Positions 1-11,189 of a DNA stretch of 64,000 nucleotides are shown piece after piece. Below the pieces are notes generated by a model that worked only from the letters and a program-made list of their open reading frames with translations, was not told the origin of the DNA and did no database searches. This DNA comes from Dactylonectria macrodidyma (lineage: Eukaryota > Ascomycota > Sordariomycetes > Hypocreales > Nectriaceae). How positions within the stretch are numbered: position 1 is the stretch's first letter; each line of letters opens with the position of its first letter. The stretch is taken from positions 2,542,001-2,606,000 of the forward strand of contig JAGMUV010000005.1 in the NCBI GenBank assembly GCA_020744425.1, in the 5' to 3' direction. The position numbers were made by a program, and so were the translations under genes.

Positions 1-2265
1 GAAGTCGAAGCCGACCGGCAAGGTTCTGCCCAAGCGGCTCCTAGTTGACGCTTCATCAAGGATCAACCGGGTTAGCGAATTCTGTCTTTGTCAAAAATGT
101 CAAAGATGACATGCTGCAGGCACGTTCTCCCACGCCCCCAGACATAGTCCGAGAAGACCCGAGACATTCGTGTTGGCATGAAGAGTGCGTCTATGGCAGT
201 GGTCCAGAGGCTTCCCAAATGCAGCTACTACACCGTGGATGAGAATCTGTAAGCCAGCTCGGATAAGTCGGCGCGGACAGACGCCTTCCTGCCGTTGCAA
301 TAAGGCCTTGCAGAGCGTGTGCTCGTGTGTTGGTCGGTTCCCCGGTACTTCTCTGCCGTGGGAAACTGGGGAAACCTTGCGACGCGATCGGACTCTGGAA
401 ATCTCAAGTTTGTTGGGTTTCGTTGGGGCTGTTTTATGGTTGAGTGAGGTACAGCTACTTGACAAACTGCAGTTGAGGGGTGTCTTGTTAGCTGCTCAAG
501 TTGAGATTTGAAACCTGGCTCTCAGAACTTGGCTTTGAATCAGACGAGGGAAGCAGTACCGATGGACCATGGCTTCGTCTCTGTATACGGATTTGACACG
601 ATCTCGCCCTGTGCTCTGGCTAGCAGGTTGGTATAATGGCAGGGGACGGGAGTATCCGATCCCCAAGCGTCGCATCTCGATGTTCTGGACTCGGCCCTAG
701 CATTTTGAGGCTTTCCTGGTCGCCGCAGAATCAGCCCATCCCCAGTTTCCGGTCTTCAAGACCCCGTCTCTGGTCCCCAGTTTGAGTCCAGTCTCATCAC
801 AGCCCCCTGGTCAAAGCCGGTAGTTGTGTCAGTCTCGACCGCGCTTCCCGCCATAATGGCCTCTCTCGGCCTGCAAGACGATCATATGTGGCTTTGATGT
901 TCGGCAATGACGGACAGTTATTGGAATCACGGCAAGCCACTGAGATGGACTGGCGTCAGGCGCAGGTTTTTTGCAAACTCCCTGCTCTCCTCAGCCGCCA
1001 GCGGACTCCATAATGAGATTGACGCCTTCCACCCGTAGATTTCCGCTCCCTGCGCAACGGCTGTAGTGATGCTCTCTAGGCGCCGACCGTTCCGGGCCTC
1101 CCCCCACGAGCGGCTGGACTATTGCTGGCGACGATACGCTATGGGCTTTTCCCGTGGACCATCAAGAGTGCGATCCAGGGTCATGGCCAATAGTGGAAGA
1201 GCTGGACCTTGTACTTGAGCCGTGCTATGTAGGTGACCCGCGTATCGCCTGCCTATAGCCTCGACTGCTGCTGCGTGTTGTCGGGGTCGTTGGGGCCCCT
1301 AATGGGCGCTAGGGCCCTGAGACGCTGCGAGACGCCGGGAGATGCGGCTATGTGGACGGCGCAGATGACGCTGCGTCTGGTGTAGCAGTGTATGTACTCA
1401 AGGTGTGGGCCGCGATTCAGGTGGTCGGTGATTTAAGCTTATTGTCATGTAGAGAGATTGATGAGAGTGGTCCTGGTGGAGGCCAGGTTACGTACAAGGT
1501 ACCTCCCATGCGGGGACTTGTTCTAGAAACAGCCCAGAAGGCTCACGTGAGAAATAAGGCCTTAACAGGCAAACAATACGAGGCAGTGTGCATCTGTTAA
1601 ATGCTCATCATATGCGAGTCTCCAGTACTAGAAACATACCCCGGCTCGTGCTGCAGCTAGAGACGCGGTACCTCGCCTAGCTAAGGCATCCCAAGACTCT
1701 AGGCAAAGATAAGACTCTTGGTCTTAACAGATCAAAGTCCTCGAGGTGATCTCCGCGGCGGTGGCAGTGCCTGCACCTCCCACGGGCCGAAACAGAAAAA
1801 AACGTTCGTCTCCCCAGCAGCCATTGTCGAGATCTGATCGAGATCTAATCATGGACAAGGTCACGAGACCACGCAGAATGTATCGTCTCGGTGGAGGATT
1901 GGAGGCTCTGCGGGCTCTCCGCTTGAGACTGACCTCGTCGCCTCAACCTACAGCCGGATAACGTCCGGAGCACGCCCCCTTTGCACCTTTCCGGACCCAA
2001 CATGCCCGCTCCGAGGGGGATATGTGGACATATGGGGATCTGATGAGTCTAACGAGTCCAATGGTTGCTTCGTACAGCGTGCCCAGAAACACCAACGTGA
2101 TCCTTTGCCCCTCCAAGACCACACTTGCACCCCCCTCTTGTGAGAGAATAGAAGGGGTGTGTGTCAGGACCGTCTACTATCGGTTCTCACAAGAAACTAC
2201 TACGTATTGGCACCCGTAGTAATAAGCAGCGCCTGTCCATTGGCCCCACCTCCGGTGGCCGTAAC

Positions 2266-2297
2266 GGAGCCTCTTCATGGAGCCTCTTCATGGAGCC
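2266..2297. repeat. 13-bp direct tandem repeat, about 2.4 copies
   Basis: The unit GGAGCCTCTTCAT occurs twice without spacing, followed by the first six bases of a third copy. It lies in non-coding DNA. It looks like a local slippage duplication and no function is implied. Confidence 0.8.
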
Positions 2298-2402
2298 TTG
2301 GAGGGCTTTCACGGCCGCTCATGGGCCAGCATCGCCGCCTCTCAGGCTCGGCGCGGATTCGGTGCCCCCCAGAAGCAACGAAACCCCGGTCTCCCAAGAC
2401 CG

Positions 2403-2843
2403 GCCAAGCCCCCCGCTGCGCCCATATAATCCATTCACAGTGAGTGAAAAGCCAGCTCTGATTGCCGAGCCCACCCACGCCGCGTCACTACTCCGACCGG
2501 CTGGATGGCGTGCGGACGGAACGAGTCGAGAGATTTTGCCCGACCACCGTGAGCCCCGTCATGATACCCAACGCCGTCTTTGCTACGGCTCCGAACATGG
2601 CCAATCAGCTTTCACCGTCCTCGAGCACGACACTCGCTTTCTGTTCGGGACCCCGTCACCGGTTGGCCCCCTCTCGAACTCAGGTTATGGTGGGCGGATG
2701 AGCCGGCTATGACAACACCAAGCCACTCCTTGACTCCGTCTTTATCGCCAAGGACGCTCGCTCCAGTTTCGAAAAACCCCGCCTTTCTGGAAGAGAAGCA
2801 GGAAGCAGGCACACAGGGAACGGAAAACTGGACCGACCTTGGC
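2403..2843. promoter_or_regulatory. Three candidate PacC sites upstream of the sodium ATPase gene
   Basis: GCCAAG, matching the PacC core GCCARG, occurs at 2403-2408 and 2747-2752 on the plus strand and at 2838-2843 on the minus strand (CTTGGC), 350-800 bp upstream of the ATG at 3197. A GCCAGG form lies further up at 1482-1487. ENA-type ATPases are commonly induced at alkaline pH through PacC/Rim101, so the sites fit the gene. A six-base degenerate motif is frequent by chance, so binding is inference only. Confidence 0.35.
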
Positions 2844-3196
2844 GTTGTGGGGGTGGAAGGCTCCTCCTCCGCGAGATGGGCATTGAGGGGGAAGTGCAAG
2901 AGATAACCAACCAGTCTCAACATTTGTCTTGGTTCTTGCCAATGCCAACTATAAGATGCCGTCACCCCGGCTCTACTCTCCTTTTCTGTTCCTCGGAACT
3001 CTTCATCCCCAAGATTCTTGTGCCTGCTCGCCCATGATCACCACTTTCGACGTTTCTTGACCTCATCTTCTCCTAGGAACCCAACCAGCCTCCCGGGTTA
3101 CCCAATTCCATCATACCCCCTTCGTCTCTCCCACGAGGGGCCATCATCTCACTGCGAGGCTTGCTGACGCGTGACCGTCAGCATCGACCATAAGTC

Positions 3197-6100
3197 ATGG
3201 CCAAGGACCAGGAGGCCGTGACACACGTCTCTGGGCAGAGCAATGACCCCATGAGCCATCCCGCTCACGCACTGTCCTTTGACCAGGTTGCCGAGGAGCT
3301 CAAGGCGGACGCCTTGAACGGCTTGAACGAGAACGAGGCTACCCAACGACTCGAGACATTTGGAAACAATGATCTCGGTGACGCGGAGGGCATCCAGCCC
3401 CTCAAGATCATCCTCGCACAGGTGGCCAATGCTATGACACTGGTAAGTCCTTAGTCTTCCTGCAACGTCCTTTTCATAACCACTTGGCTGTCTATCCTAT
3501 TCAAACCTCCATCTCTTGTGTTGTCTCTCGTCTTTGGAACTTGGGCCACTCTTCATTGTATTCCTTGTTCCTGACCCTTGTTTAACCGTACCCATGTACC
3601 CTACCTGTATCCGTGCAAGCCAAAAGACTCTTGGCTAACGTCACAAACAAGGTTTTGATCCTGGCCATGGCTGTCTCCTTCGGCATCGGGTCCTGGATCG
3701 AGGGTGGCGTCGTCGCCTTCGTCATTGGGCTCAACGTCGTTGTCGGATTCTTCCAGGAGTACTCGGCCGAGAAGACTATGGACTCTCTCCGGTCCCTCTC
3801 ATCCCCCACCGCCACTGTTGTTCGTGGCGGAGACTCCAGAGTTGTTCCCTCTGTCCAGATTGTGCCCGGCGACCTTGTGGAAGTCAAAGTCGGCGACACT
3901 ATCCCGGCTGACATTCGGTACGTCTTCATACACCCTTGTCACTGATGCTTGGCTAACGCATGGTTGTCTTGTAGACTTATCGAGGCTATCAACTTCGAGA
4001 CGGACGAGGCCATGTTGACTGGAGAGTCACTGCCGGTCCGGAAGAATGAAGACGCTGTTTTCGAGGACAACACTGGTCCCGGAGACCGCCTCAACGTCGC
4101 CTACAGCTCCTCTACTGTTACTAAAGGTCGTGCCAAGGGCATCGTCTTCGCCACGGGCGTCTGCACCGAGATTGGTGCCATTGCCAACGCCCTTCGAAAG
4201 AAGGACAGCAAGGTTCGTCCCGTCAAGCGCAAGAGCGATGGCTCGGCCAAGCCGCACCGATATCTGGAGGCCTACACGCTGACCCTCACGGATGCCATTG
4301 GACGCTTCCTGGGCGTCAACGTCGGGACTCCTCTGCAGAAGAAACTCTCCCGACTGGCTATCCTCCTGTTTGGCGTCGCCGTCATCTGCGCCATCATCGT
4401 CCTTGCCGCTAACAAATTTGACGCCCACCAACAAGTCATCATCTACGCCGTTGCCACGGGTCTGTCCATGATCCCGGCTAGCTTGGTCGTCGTTTTGACC
4501 ATCACCATGGCTGCGGGCACGAAGCGGATGGTGGAGCGCAACGTCATTGTGCGAAACCTCAAGTCCCTCGAGGCCCTCGGAGCCGTCACGGATATCTGCT
4601 CTGACAAGACCGGTACCCTGACTCAGGGCAAGATGGTGGCTCGTGGTGCCTGGATGCCCGGCAAGGGGACGTACACGATTGAAAACTCGTCGTCTCCTTT
4701 CGATCCCACGGTTGGCGATATCCGATACGATGCCCGCCAGCCGCACCAGATTCCCTTCAAGCAGGGCGGCGATGCCTGTGGTGTCATCGATACGCCTTCC
4801 AACCTGATTTCCCAGAGCGCTAGCAGCCTCACCAGCTTCCTCCAAGTTGCTTCCCTCGCCAACCTGGCTATCGTCACCCACAAGGACGGCGAGTGGCACG
4901 CTCGAGGCGACCCAACAGAGATTGCCATCCAAGTCCTTGCTTCTCGATTCGACTGGAACCGCCTCAAGCTCACCAGCCACGACGAGCACAACCAGTACAG
5001 CGAAGTCGCCGAGCTGCCCTTCGACTCCGACGTCAAGCGCATGTCCGTCATCATGAAGGACAACCGCTCGGACAAGCTCTTCGCCTTCACCAAGGGTGCC
5101 GTTGAGCGAGTCATCGGAGCCTGCACTACGTACTGCCCTGCCGATTCGGATCATCAAGTCCCCATCACTGAGGAATTCAGCGATGAGATTCTCCGCAACA
5201 TGGAGGCGTTTGCTGGCATGGGCCTGCGCGTCTTGGCTCTGGCATCCAAGACGTACCACGTCGACCTCAAGAAGGGCGACGAGGTCGATCGTACTACCGT
5301 CGAATGTGACCTTGTCTTCCGCGGTCTTGTTGGCCTCTACGATCCTCCCCGCCCCGAATCTGCTCCTGCCGTCAGAGAGTGTCACGAAGCTGGTATTTCT
5401 GTTCACATGCTTACTGGAGACCATCCTGAGACAGCCAAAGCCATCGCCATCGAGGTCGGCATCTTGCCCACTCGAATGGATCTCGTGGCACGCGACATCG
5501 CTTCGTCTATGGTCATGACTGCTACCCAGTTTGATGGCCTCTCGGACGACCAAGTCGATCAATTGCCCTTCCTCCCGCTTGTTATTGCCCGGTGTGCTCC
5601 CAACACAAAGGTTCGAATGATCGAGGCTCTGCACCGTCGGAAGAAGTTCTGTGCCATGGTACGTCTAATATTGGAATGGGACGGTTGAATACTTGCTGAC
5701 AGAAACAGACTGGTGATGGTGTCAACGACTCACCCTCGCTCCGACGCGCTGATGTTGGTATTGCTATGGGCCAAGCTGGTTCCGACGTTGCAAAGGATGC
5801 GTCTGATATTGTCCTGGCTGATGATAACTTTGCCTCCATCGTTGCCGCCATCGAAGAAGGTCGCCGTATCTTTGATAACATCCAGAAGTTCATCCTCCAC
5901 GTCCTAGCTACCAACGTCGCCCAGGCCTGCGTCCTCCTCGTCGGCCTCGTCTTCAAGGACCGCACCGGACTCTCCGTCTTTCCCTTGGCCCCTGTGCAGA
6001 TCGTATGGATTATCATGGCCACCTCCGGCATGCCCGATATGGGTCTCGGCTTTGAGCGCGCCGTGCCGGACATTCTTCACCGGCCGCCGCAACCCCTCGA

Positions 6101-6776
6101 GACGGGCGTCTTCACGCTCGAGCTCATCTGCGACATGATAGTCTACGGCCTCTGGATCGCGGCGCTCTGCCTGGGATCCTTCGTGCTGCGCCTGTACGCC
6201 TGGGGCAACGGCGACCTCGGAGAGAACTGCAACGAGCGGTACAGCGAGAGCTGCGATACCGTTTTCCGATCGCGTGCCACCACCTTTGCCTGCCTCACCT
6301 GGTTCTCGCTCTTCCTAGCCTGGGAGATGATCGACAAGAGACGGTCCTTCTTCCGCATGCAACCTGGCTCCAAGTTGTACTTTACCCAGTGGATCCACGA
6401 CATCTGGCGCAACCAGTTCCTCTTCTGGGCCATCATGGTCGGCTTCGTGACACTATTCCCACTCATCTACATCCCCGTCATCAGCACTGCCGTCTTCAAG
6501 CACAAGGGAATTAGCTGGGAATGGGGCATTGTCTTCGTCTGCGCCGGCCTGTTCTTCGGCGGCGTCGAGCTCTGGAAGTGGCTGAAGCGCGTCTTTTATC
6601 GCCGCCAGGCTCGGAGGGCCAACGGCGTCAGCTGGAGAGACATGGACATTGAGCAGCGCGTCTTTGGCGAATACCTTAGCTCGCCGGGTTCGAGCGACGT
6701 CAGCGTTCGCCACGGCTTGGAAAAGGTTCCGGTGCCTCCGCCGGCTCTGGGAGCAGAGAAGAAGTCCAGCCGATGA
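3197..6776 (+). CDS. ena1: ENA-type P-type ATPase, Na+/K+ efflux pump (subfamily IID)
   Basis: Plasma-membrane ATPase that exports Na+ (and K+) at the cost of ATP. Exons are 3197-3442, 3652-3917, 3975-5658 and 5709-6776 (1087 aa), within the 1000-1100 aa normal for the family. Visible in order: the N-terminal cation-ATPase domain, the actuator motif TGES (186-189), the IPASL helix-4 region before the catalytic loop, the phosphorylation motif DKTGTLT with the acceptor Asp at about 381, the hinge TGDGVND (733-739), and the C-terminal membrane helices. The IPASL/ITMAAGTKRM stretch and the overall sequence match fungal ENA pumps rather than Ca2+ or H+ pumps. All introns are GT-AG. The start ATG opens the cytosolic N-terminus and has a purine-poor context. 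The next gene downstream is the Na+/H+ antiporter, in the same direction. Confidence 0.95.
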
Positions 6777-8025
6777 GTGCTCAAACGCAGACTGGTCCTC
6801 GAGTGATGAGACTTGCGTAGTAGCATACCATCTTGGACAACTTCAGAGCCAGAAACTAAAACAAGACAGAGGGAGACTTTCGCAGAACTGAGAGACAGCG
6901 CAAGGGTTCAAAAATTGGTAGTGCGACAACTACTTGAGCACGACGGAGAGATACCATCGCCGGCTTACCCGAAACTTGTCAAAGTCCCCTAAAGGACGAG
7001 GATGACGACGAGAAAACCGAGTCGATTGGAGTGGGGGAATCGAGTAGCAAAGAGGATAACTGGGAATGAAGCTTGAAGGCTTTCCTTGTAAGTTTAGGTA
7101 TGTTGGACGTCATTTCGACCCCAAAAGTCCCCGCCTTATAAGGCAACATAGTATAGTTGTTTGAGAGAAGACACATCAATGAACGCCAATATGAATACAA
7201 TACTGTTGAACAATGCTGTTAGTGATGAAAGGGTGATAGCTATACATGATTCAACAATCTGCACATGGACGAATGGTTTGTGATACTAGTTTGGAACCAT
7301 TCTGTAGCTTGAAAAAGCCATTCACACGAGGAATAAAAACTACATAAATATAGGTGGCGGAAGTATGGAATCATGGCGGTATCCGTAAACCGTTCCTTAA
7401 TTATCTGTAACAAGCCGTGGTTGTAAGACATGGTTACTAGGGCTACGGTTACGATCATCAGTAACTCGTGTCTCCCGCACGACCAAGAGATAAGACTCAG
7501 ACCATTCAGGCGCCTTCGGCATCGGACTTGAATAGCATCTTCCGCCCAGTAGCAAACAATGGAATGTCTCTTATTGGTCGCCGACGGAGCCACTTATTGA
7601 AGGGTTTGCACCGCCTGGGAACTCGATGACGTGAAGTAGGCCACCATTGTAGCAGCAGTTCGCCAACAGCCTCCAATGTCCATGACAAGACATGCTAGTA
7701 GCCTCCTAGAGGGAATTTTCCCATTGCATGCGATAGCCACACATTTCACCCTTGGTAGACGGCGTTCGCCTTCGACTGTGTTCATACCACGGTACCCGTG
7801 CTACTATGTGTTTCGTCTCCTGGAACCTGAGTCTGTGGCAAGTGCGACGTGAGATGGGAACTTGTGGATCAAGATAGAGGCTTCAAGTGGAATCGTCACT
7901 TATATCAGTGTCATGTTAGAAACTCATCCCATAGCCATCCCTTCCAGTACTACTTTAAGATTCCGTCCAAGTCGCCGTTTTATTCTTGTCAATCTTAAGT
8001 TCTTCAGACAATGACACCATGAGAG
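6777..8025. other. Intergenic region between the two sodium-transport genes
   Basis: This 1.25-kb stretch should hold the 3' UTR of the ATPase gene and the promoter of the antiporter gene. I see no coding potential, repeat or RNA gene; the short ORFs on both strands resemble nothing. Two upstream ATGs at its right end are listed separately. Confidence 0.6.
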
Positions 8026-8054
8026 ATGCCTTCCCTGGAAATAAGCGATCTTAA
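8011..8054 (+). promoter_or_regulatory. Two overlapping upstream ORFs at the antiporter start
   Basis: ATG ACA CCA TGA lies at 8011-8022. A second ATG at 8019 overlaps that stop and opens a 12-codon frame ending at TAA 8052-8054, which runs across the main ATG (8026) in another frame. Ribosomes scanning the leader would meet both first if transcription starts upstream of 8011. This could lower translation of the antiporter; the effect is inferred. Confidence 0.4.
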
Positions 8055-9930
8055 TATCGTCCTTGGGGCGTTGGGTAAGTGCTGTGGTAGCCTGCGTCGA
8101 AAAACATTAGAACCAAGCTAACACGGATATGGGCGCCTTTCTCGTTCTCTGTGGTATCATATCAGTCAAGATCAAGCAGGTCTGGTACCTGGGAGTGGCT
8201 CGTAAGTCTTATATCAGTTCGCAGTTTCATAGTAGGAATGCTTTGCTGACTCTTGGTGCACATACAAGTTCCAGCAGTCGTGCTTGGTATAGTCCTCGGA
8301 CCTGTTGCAACAAAGTTAATTGACAGCAGTCATTGGAGACACGCAGTCAAGGATCAGACTCACGAAATCACATTAGTACGTTTCCCATGTAAACGCGTAT
8401 CCGCTGAGCATATACGAGTTGATACTGACTTTTGAAGGGGGTTACTCGTGTCATGATCGGTCTCCAACTCATCATTGCGGGCTACCAGCTCCCGTCTCGC
8501 TACCCTTGGATGCGAAGCAAGGAAGTGGCCATGTGCCTGCTACCCGTTATGACGATGATGTGGCTTTCCACCACACTCTGTTTGCTAGCAACGACGCCGG
8601 AATTGACACTGCTACCCGCGCTCATTATTGCATCTTGCGTCACTTGCACCGATCCCGTTCTATCACAGGCTATTGCCAAGGGCCCGTTTGCTGACATGTT
8701 TGTTGCAAGGCCGCTTCGAGAAATCATGTCTTGCGAAGCCGGCGCCAATGATGGGTTCGGGTTTCCGTTTTTGATGATTGCCGTCTATATGATGCGACAC
8801 GCCTACCGCAGGAGCGAAGATGACGATGGGTCGCCTGAGGGTGAGCTTATCTCTGCTGAAGGAGTTGGACGCCTAGGTGGTGGTATTGGAGTGGCTCTTT
8901 GGGAATGGGTCTTGGAGACCTGGCTCTACATCATCCTCCTGTCTGTGGCATATGGGGTTGTGGTTGGATACGGGTCTTGCAAAGCCATTAGCTTTTGCCT
9001 CAAGAGGTACACCAGCAACCTGCTTTGACTGGGCACAGCTGACCATAATCTAGGAAATGGATCGACAATGAATCATATCTCCTATTCCCGTCCGCTCTAG
9101 GTATGTTCATCGTGGGCACCTGCGGAGCAATCGGAACCGACGACTCTTTGGCCTGCTTCGTGGCTGGCTGCGCGCTCAACTGGGACGGCGAATATCTCAA
9201 AGAGACACAACGGCGTCATGATGAAGTGAACCAAGCCTTTACTCTACTTTTGAACTTTGGCGGCTTCTTCTACATTGGGACCATCATCCCATGGTCCGAG
9301 TTTCACGATCCGGAGGGTACCGGGATTACTATCTGGCGCCTTTTCCTCTTAGGCTTCATGGTTTTGTTCTTTCGACGAATTCCAGCCGTTCTCGCCGCGT
9401 ACAATCTGATGATGCCAGTGTGCGCGAACTACAAGGAGGCGCATTTCATGGGCTACTTTGGTCCCATTGGCGCCGGCGCAGTATTCTACGTTGAATACGC
9501 ACGGCATTTATTTCCCGAGATTGGCAGCGGCGACGAGGAAGAAACGCGCCTAATTGAAATGATAGGGCCCATCGTATACTGGCTGGTTCTCTTCTCTGTT
9601 GTGGTTCACGGCCTGTCCATCCCTGCCTTGGACTTACTCTACAGGTACCTGGGTGTGAAGCCAATTCATGACGACGCTGTCGAAATGTGGTGCTCGTCGC
9701 TGCGAGAAGCACTCCCGGCCAACGCTGCTATGGCTGGCCGCGATACGCTCATCGCGTATAATCGGTTCAGTCGGCCGATTGAGGCGGTTGATATCCCCAG
9801 ACATGAGACCTGGGGATCAGGTGGGTCGTCGGCCGATGATCCGGGATCTACAGAGGAAGGTGTTGAGAGGGAGGAAAAGACCAATGATGTGCGTCAGGCA
9901 AGGAGATACGTAGTTGGGGACCGGGTATAG
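8026..9930 (+). CDS. nha1: Plasma-membrane Na+(K+)/H+ antiporter, fungal Nha1/Sod2 type
   Basis: Exchanges cytosolic Na+ or K+ for external H+. Exons: 8026-8074, 8133 (or 8118)-8201, 8269-8375, 8438-9006 and 9054-9930. With exon 2 at 8133 the protein has 556 aa. The start MPSLEISDLNIVLG and the blocks VTCTDPVLSQAIAKGPFAD, EAGANDGFGFPFL and GTDDSLACF are diagnostic of fungal Nha1. The Asp pair at about 294-295 corresponds to the essential D266/D267 of yeast Sod2/Nha1. Intron 1 is odd: the junction expected from the family would be at 8131-8132, just after a GCTAAC branch box, but reads GG instead of AG. A usable AG at 8116-8117 keeps the frame and adds five residues. The hydrophilic tail is short compared with the several hundred residues of yeast Nha1. 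Product certain; exact exon 2 start uncertain. Confidence 0.9.
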
Positions 9931-10367
9931 GTCTAGGCATAGTTTTTGGCGTGTTCAACAAGTTGGACGCTAGAATGTCTGTCTCCTGTGCCTTGTACGT
10001 GTTTGTGTATTTGTCGAGGAAGATTGGGGCCAAGGATAACAGAGAAAGACTAATTGCCGAGAGTGGTCACAGCCACAGCAGAGAATACAAGGAAGATACG
10101 GTAACCCGACTTAGGTCAGCTTTGGGTGGTTGCTCAAGCAGAAAGGGTGATAATTATCGTCGGACTTGCAAGGGCGAAGAACGGTGGGGCTGTCAGCACT
10201 ACAGGACAGAGAAGGAGACGCAATGCTTTACGTAGTAGATCGGCCACCAGTACGCTCAGTTTAATTTCGGAATAGAGCCAGCTTCAGAATCCCATCATCT
10301 GTAATTTTTGGCGGTTGTGTGTTGCCTCACGACTCAACAAGGGGAAATCCTGGAAAACACCACAACC
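9931..10367. other. Intergenic region with sulfotransferase-like gene leader
   Basis: Terminator and promoter DNA between two plus-strand genes. The frame of the next gene is open upstream to 10308, but that extension starts at a TTG, not an ATG. Nothing else seen. Confidence 0.6.
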
Positions 10368-11189
10368 ATGGCTGCCACAACATCACCAAAACCCAGGCGG
10401 GAGATGAAGGTCCTCTCGCTGGGCCTGATGCGGACCGGCAGCGCGTCCATCTGCGAGGCCCTGACGATGCTGGGCTACAAGGACGTCTACCACGGGATCA
10501 AGGCCATCGACAACAACGAGGACTGGGCGATTATGAACCGCGCAGCCGACGCCTCGTTTGCTTCGCTGCCGACCTACACAGGCAAGCCCTTCACCCGCGA
10601 GCAGTGGCAGGAGCTCTGGGGCCACTGCGAGGGCGTCACCGACGTGGCGGCGGCCTTTGCGCCGCAGCTCATCGAGTGCTTCCCCGAGGCCAAGGTGCTG
10701 CTGGTGGTGCGCGACTTCGACAAGTGGTTCAAGAGCGTCGACGAGGGCGTGCTGCGCCAGCTCTGGAACCCCGTGGCTGAGTTCTCCATCTCCGTCGTCG
10801 AGCCTATCCTCGGGTCCGTCGCCGGCGTTGCGGCCCGCAAGCAGATCCTGGGCATGATGCAGGCGACTACCGTCGAGGAGGCGAGGCTCAACGCCCGCAA
10901 GGCCTATGACCATCACCACCAGGTCATCCGAGACATGGTGCCGCCTGACCGCCTGCTCGAGTACCGCATGGGCGACGGCTGGGAGCCGCTGTGCGCGTTC
11001 CTCGATAAGCCTGTGCCTGATGCCGAGTTCCCCTGGGTCAACGAGGCCTCGGAGCTAAGGCGCACCATTGCCAACAAGATTGCGAGGAACACTTGGGCTG
11101 CCGTCAAGGTGGTGACACCGTGGGTTGGAAGCGCTGTCGCCGTGGGAGTCGGGTGTTGGGTGATGGTCAAGAGGAACAATTATCTATGA
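10368..11189 (+). CDS. Sulfotransferase-fold P-loop protein with C-terminal membrane anchor
   Basis: Single-exon gene of 273 aa. The N-terminal motif LSLGLMRTGSASICEAL (about 16-32) resembles the 5'-phosphosulfate-binding loop of sulfotransferases, and VVRDFDKWFKS in the middle resembles the 3'-phosphate-binding segment. The family is the fungal sulfotransferase-like group (Pfam Sulfotransfer_4), often mislabelled as NAD-dependent epimerase or drug-resistance protein. Residues about 245-267 form a hydrophobic helix followed by KRNN, so the enzyme is probably tail-anchored with the catalytic domain in the cytosol. Substrate unknown; it is not shown that these proteins use PAPS. The ATG at 10368 is preferred because it has the context CAACCATGG; the open frame upstream has no other ATG. 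No cluster partners are visible beside it. Confidence 0.75.
   Translation: MAATTSPKPRREMKVLSLGLMRTGSASICEALTMLGYKDVYHGIKAIDNNEDWAIMNRAADASFASLPTYTGKPFTREQWQELWGHCEGVTDVAAAFAPQLIECFPEAKVLLVVRDFDKWFKSVDEGVLRQLWNPVAEFSISVVEPILGSVAGVAARKQILGMMQATTVEEARLNARKAYDHHHQVIRDMVPPDRLLEYRMGDGWEPLCAFLDKPVPDAEFPWVNEASELRRTIANKIARNTWAAVKVVTPWVGSAVAVGVGCWVMVKRNNYL

Larger units (their letters stand above)
1..3196. other. Intergenic region upstream of the sodium ATPase gene
   Basis: No ORF here looks like a protein I recognise and none is long. Frame 1 is open from base 1 to a TGA at 46-48 and could be the tail of a neighbouring gene, but 15 codons are too few to support it. The last 250 bp are rich in C and T, as expected of a fungal promoter and leader. 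A short tandem repeat (2266-2297) and GCCARG motifs are listed separately. Confidence 0.6.

Noticed and set aside
2161..2712. 183-codon plus-strand ORF
   Set aside because: No ATG in a good context, Pro/Arg/Ser-rich chance composition, and overlapping ORFs of similar length in other frames.
4027..5634. 535-codon minus-strand ORF
   Set aside because: Lies entirely antisense to the main ATPase exon; its acidic Val/Gly/Asp-rich composition is a by-product of the coding strand. The plus strand has all family motifs.
10308..10367. Upstream start for the sulfotransferase-like protein
   Set aside because: The extended frame begins with TTG, not ATG, and the added residues are not typical of the family.
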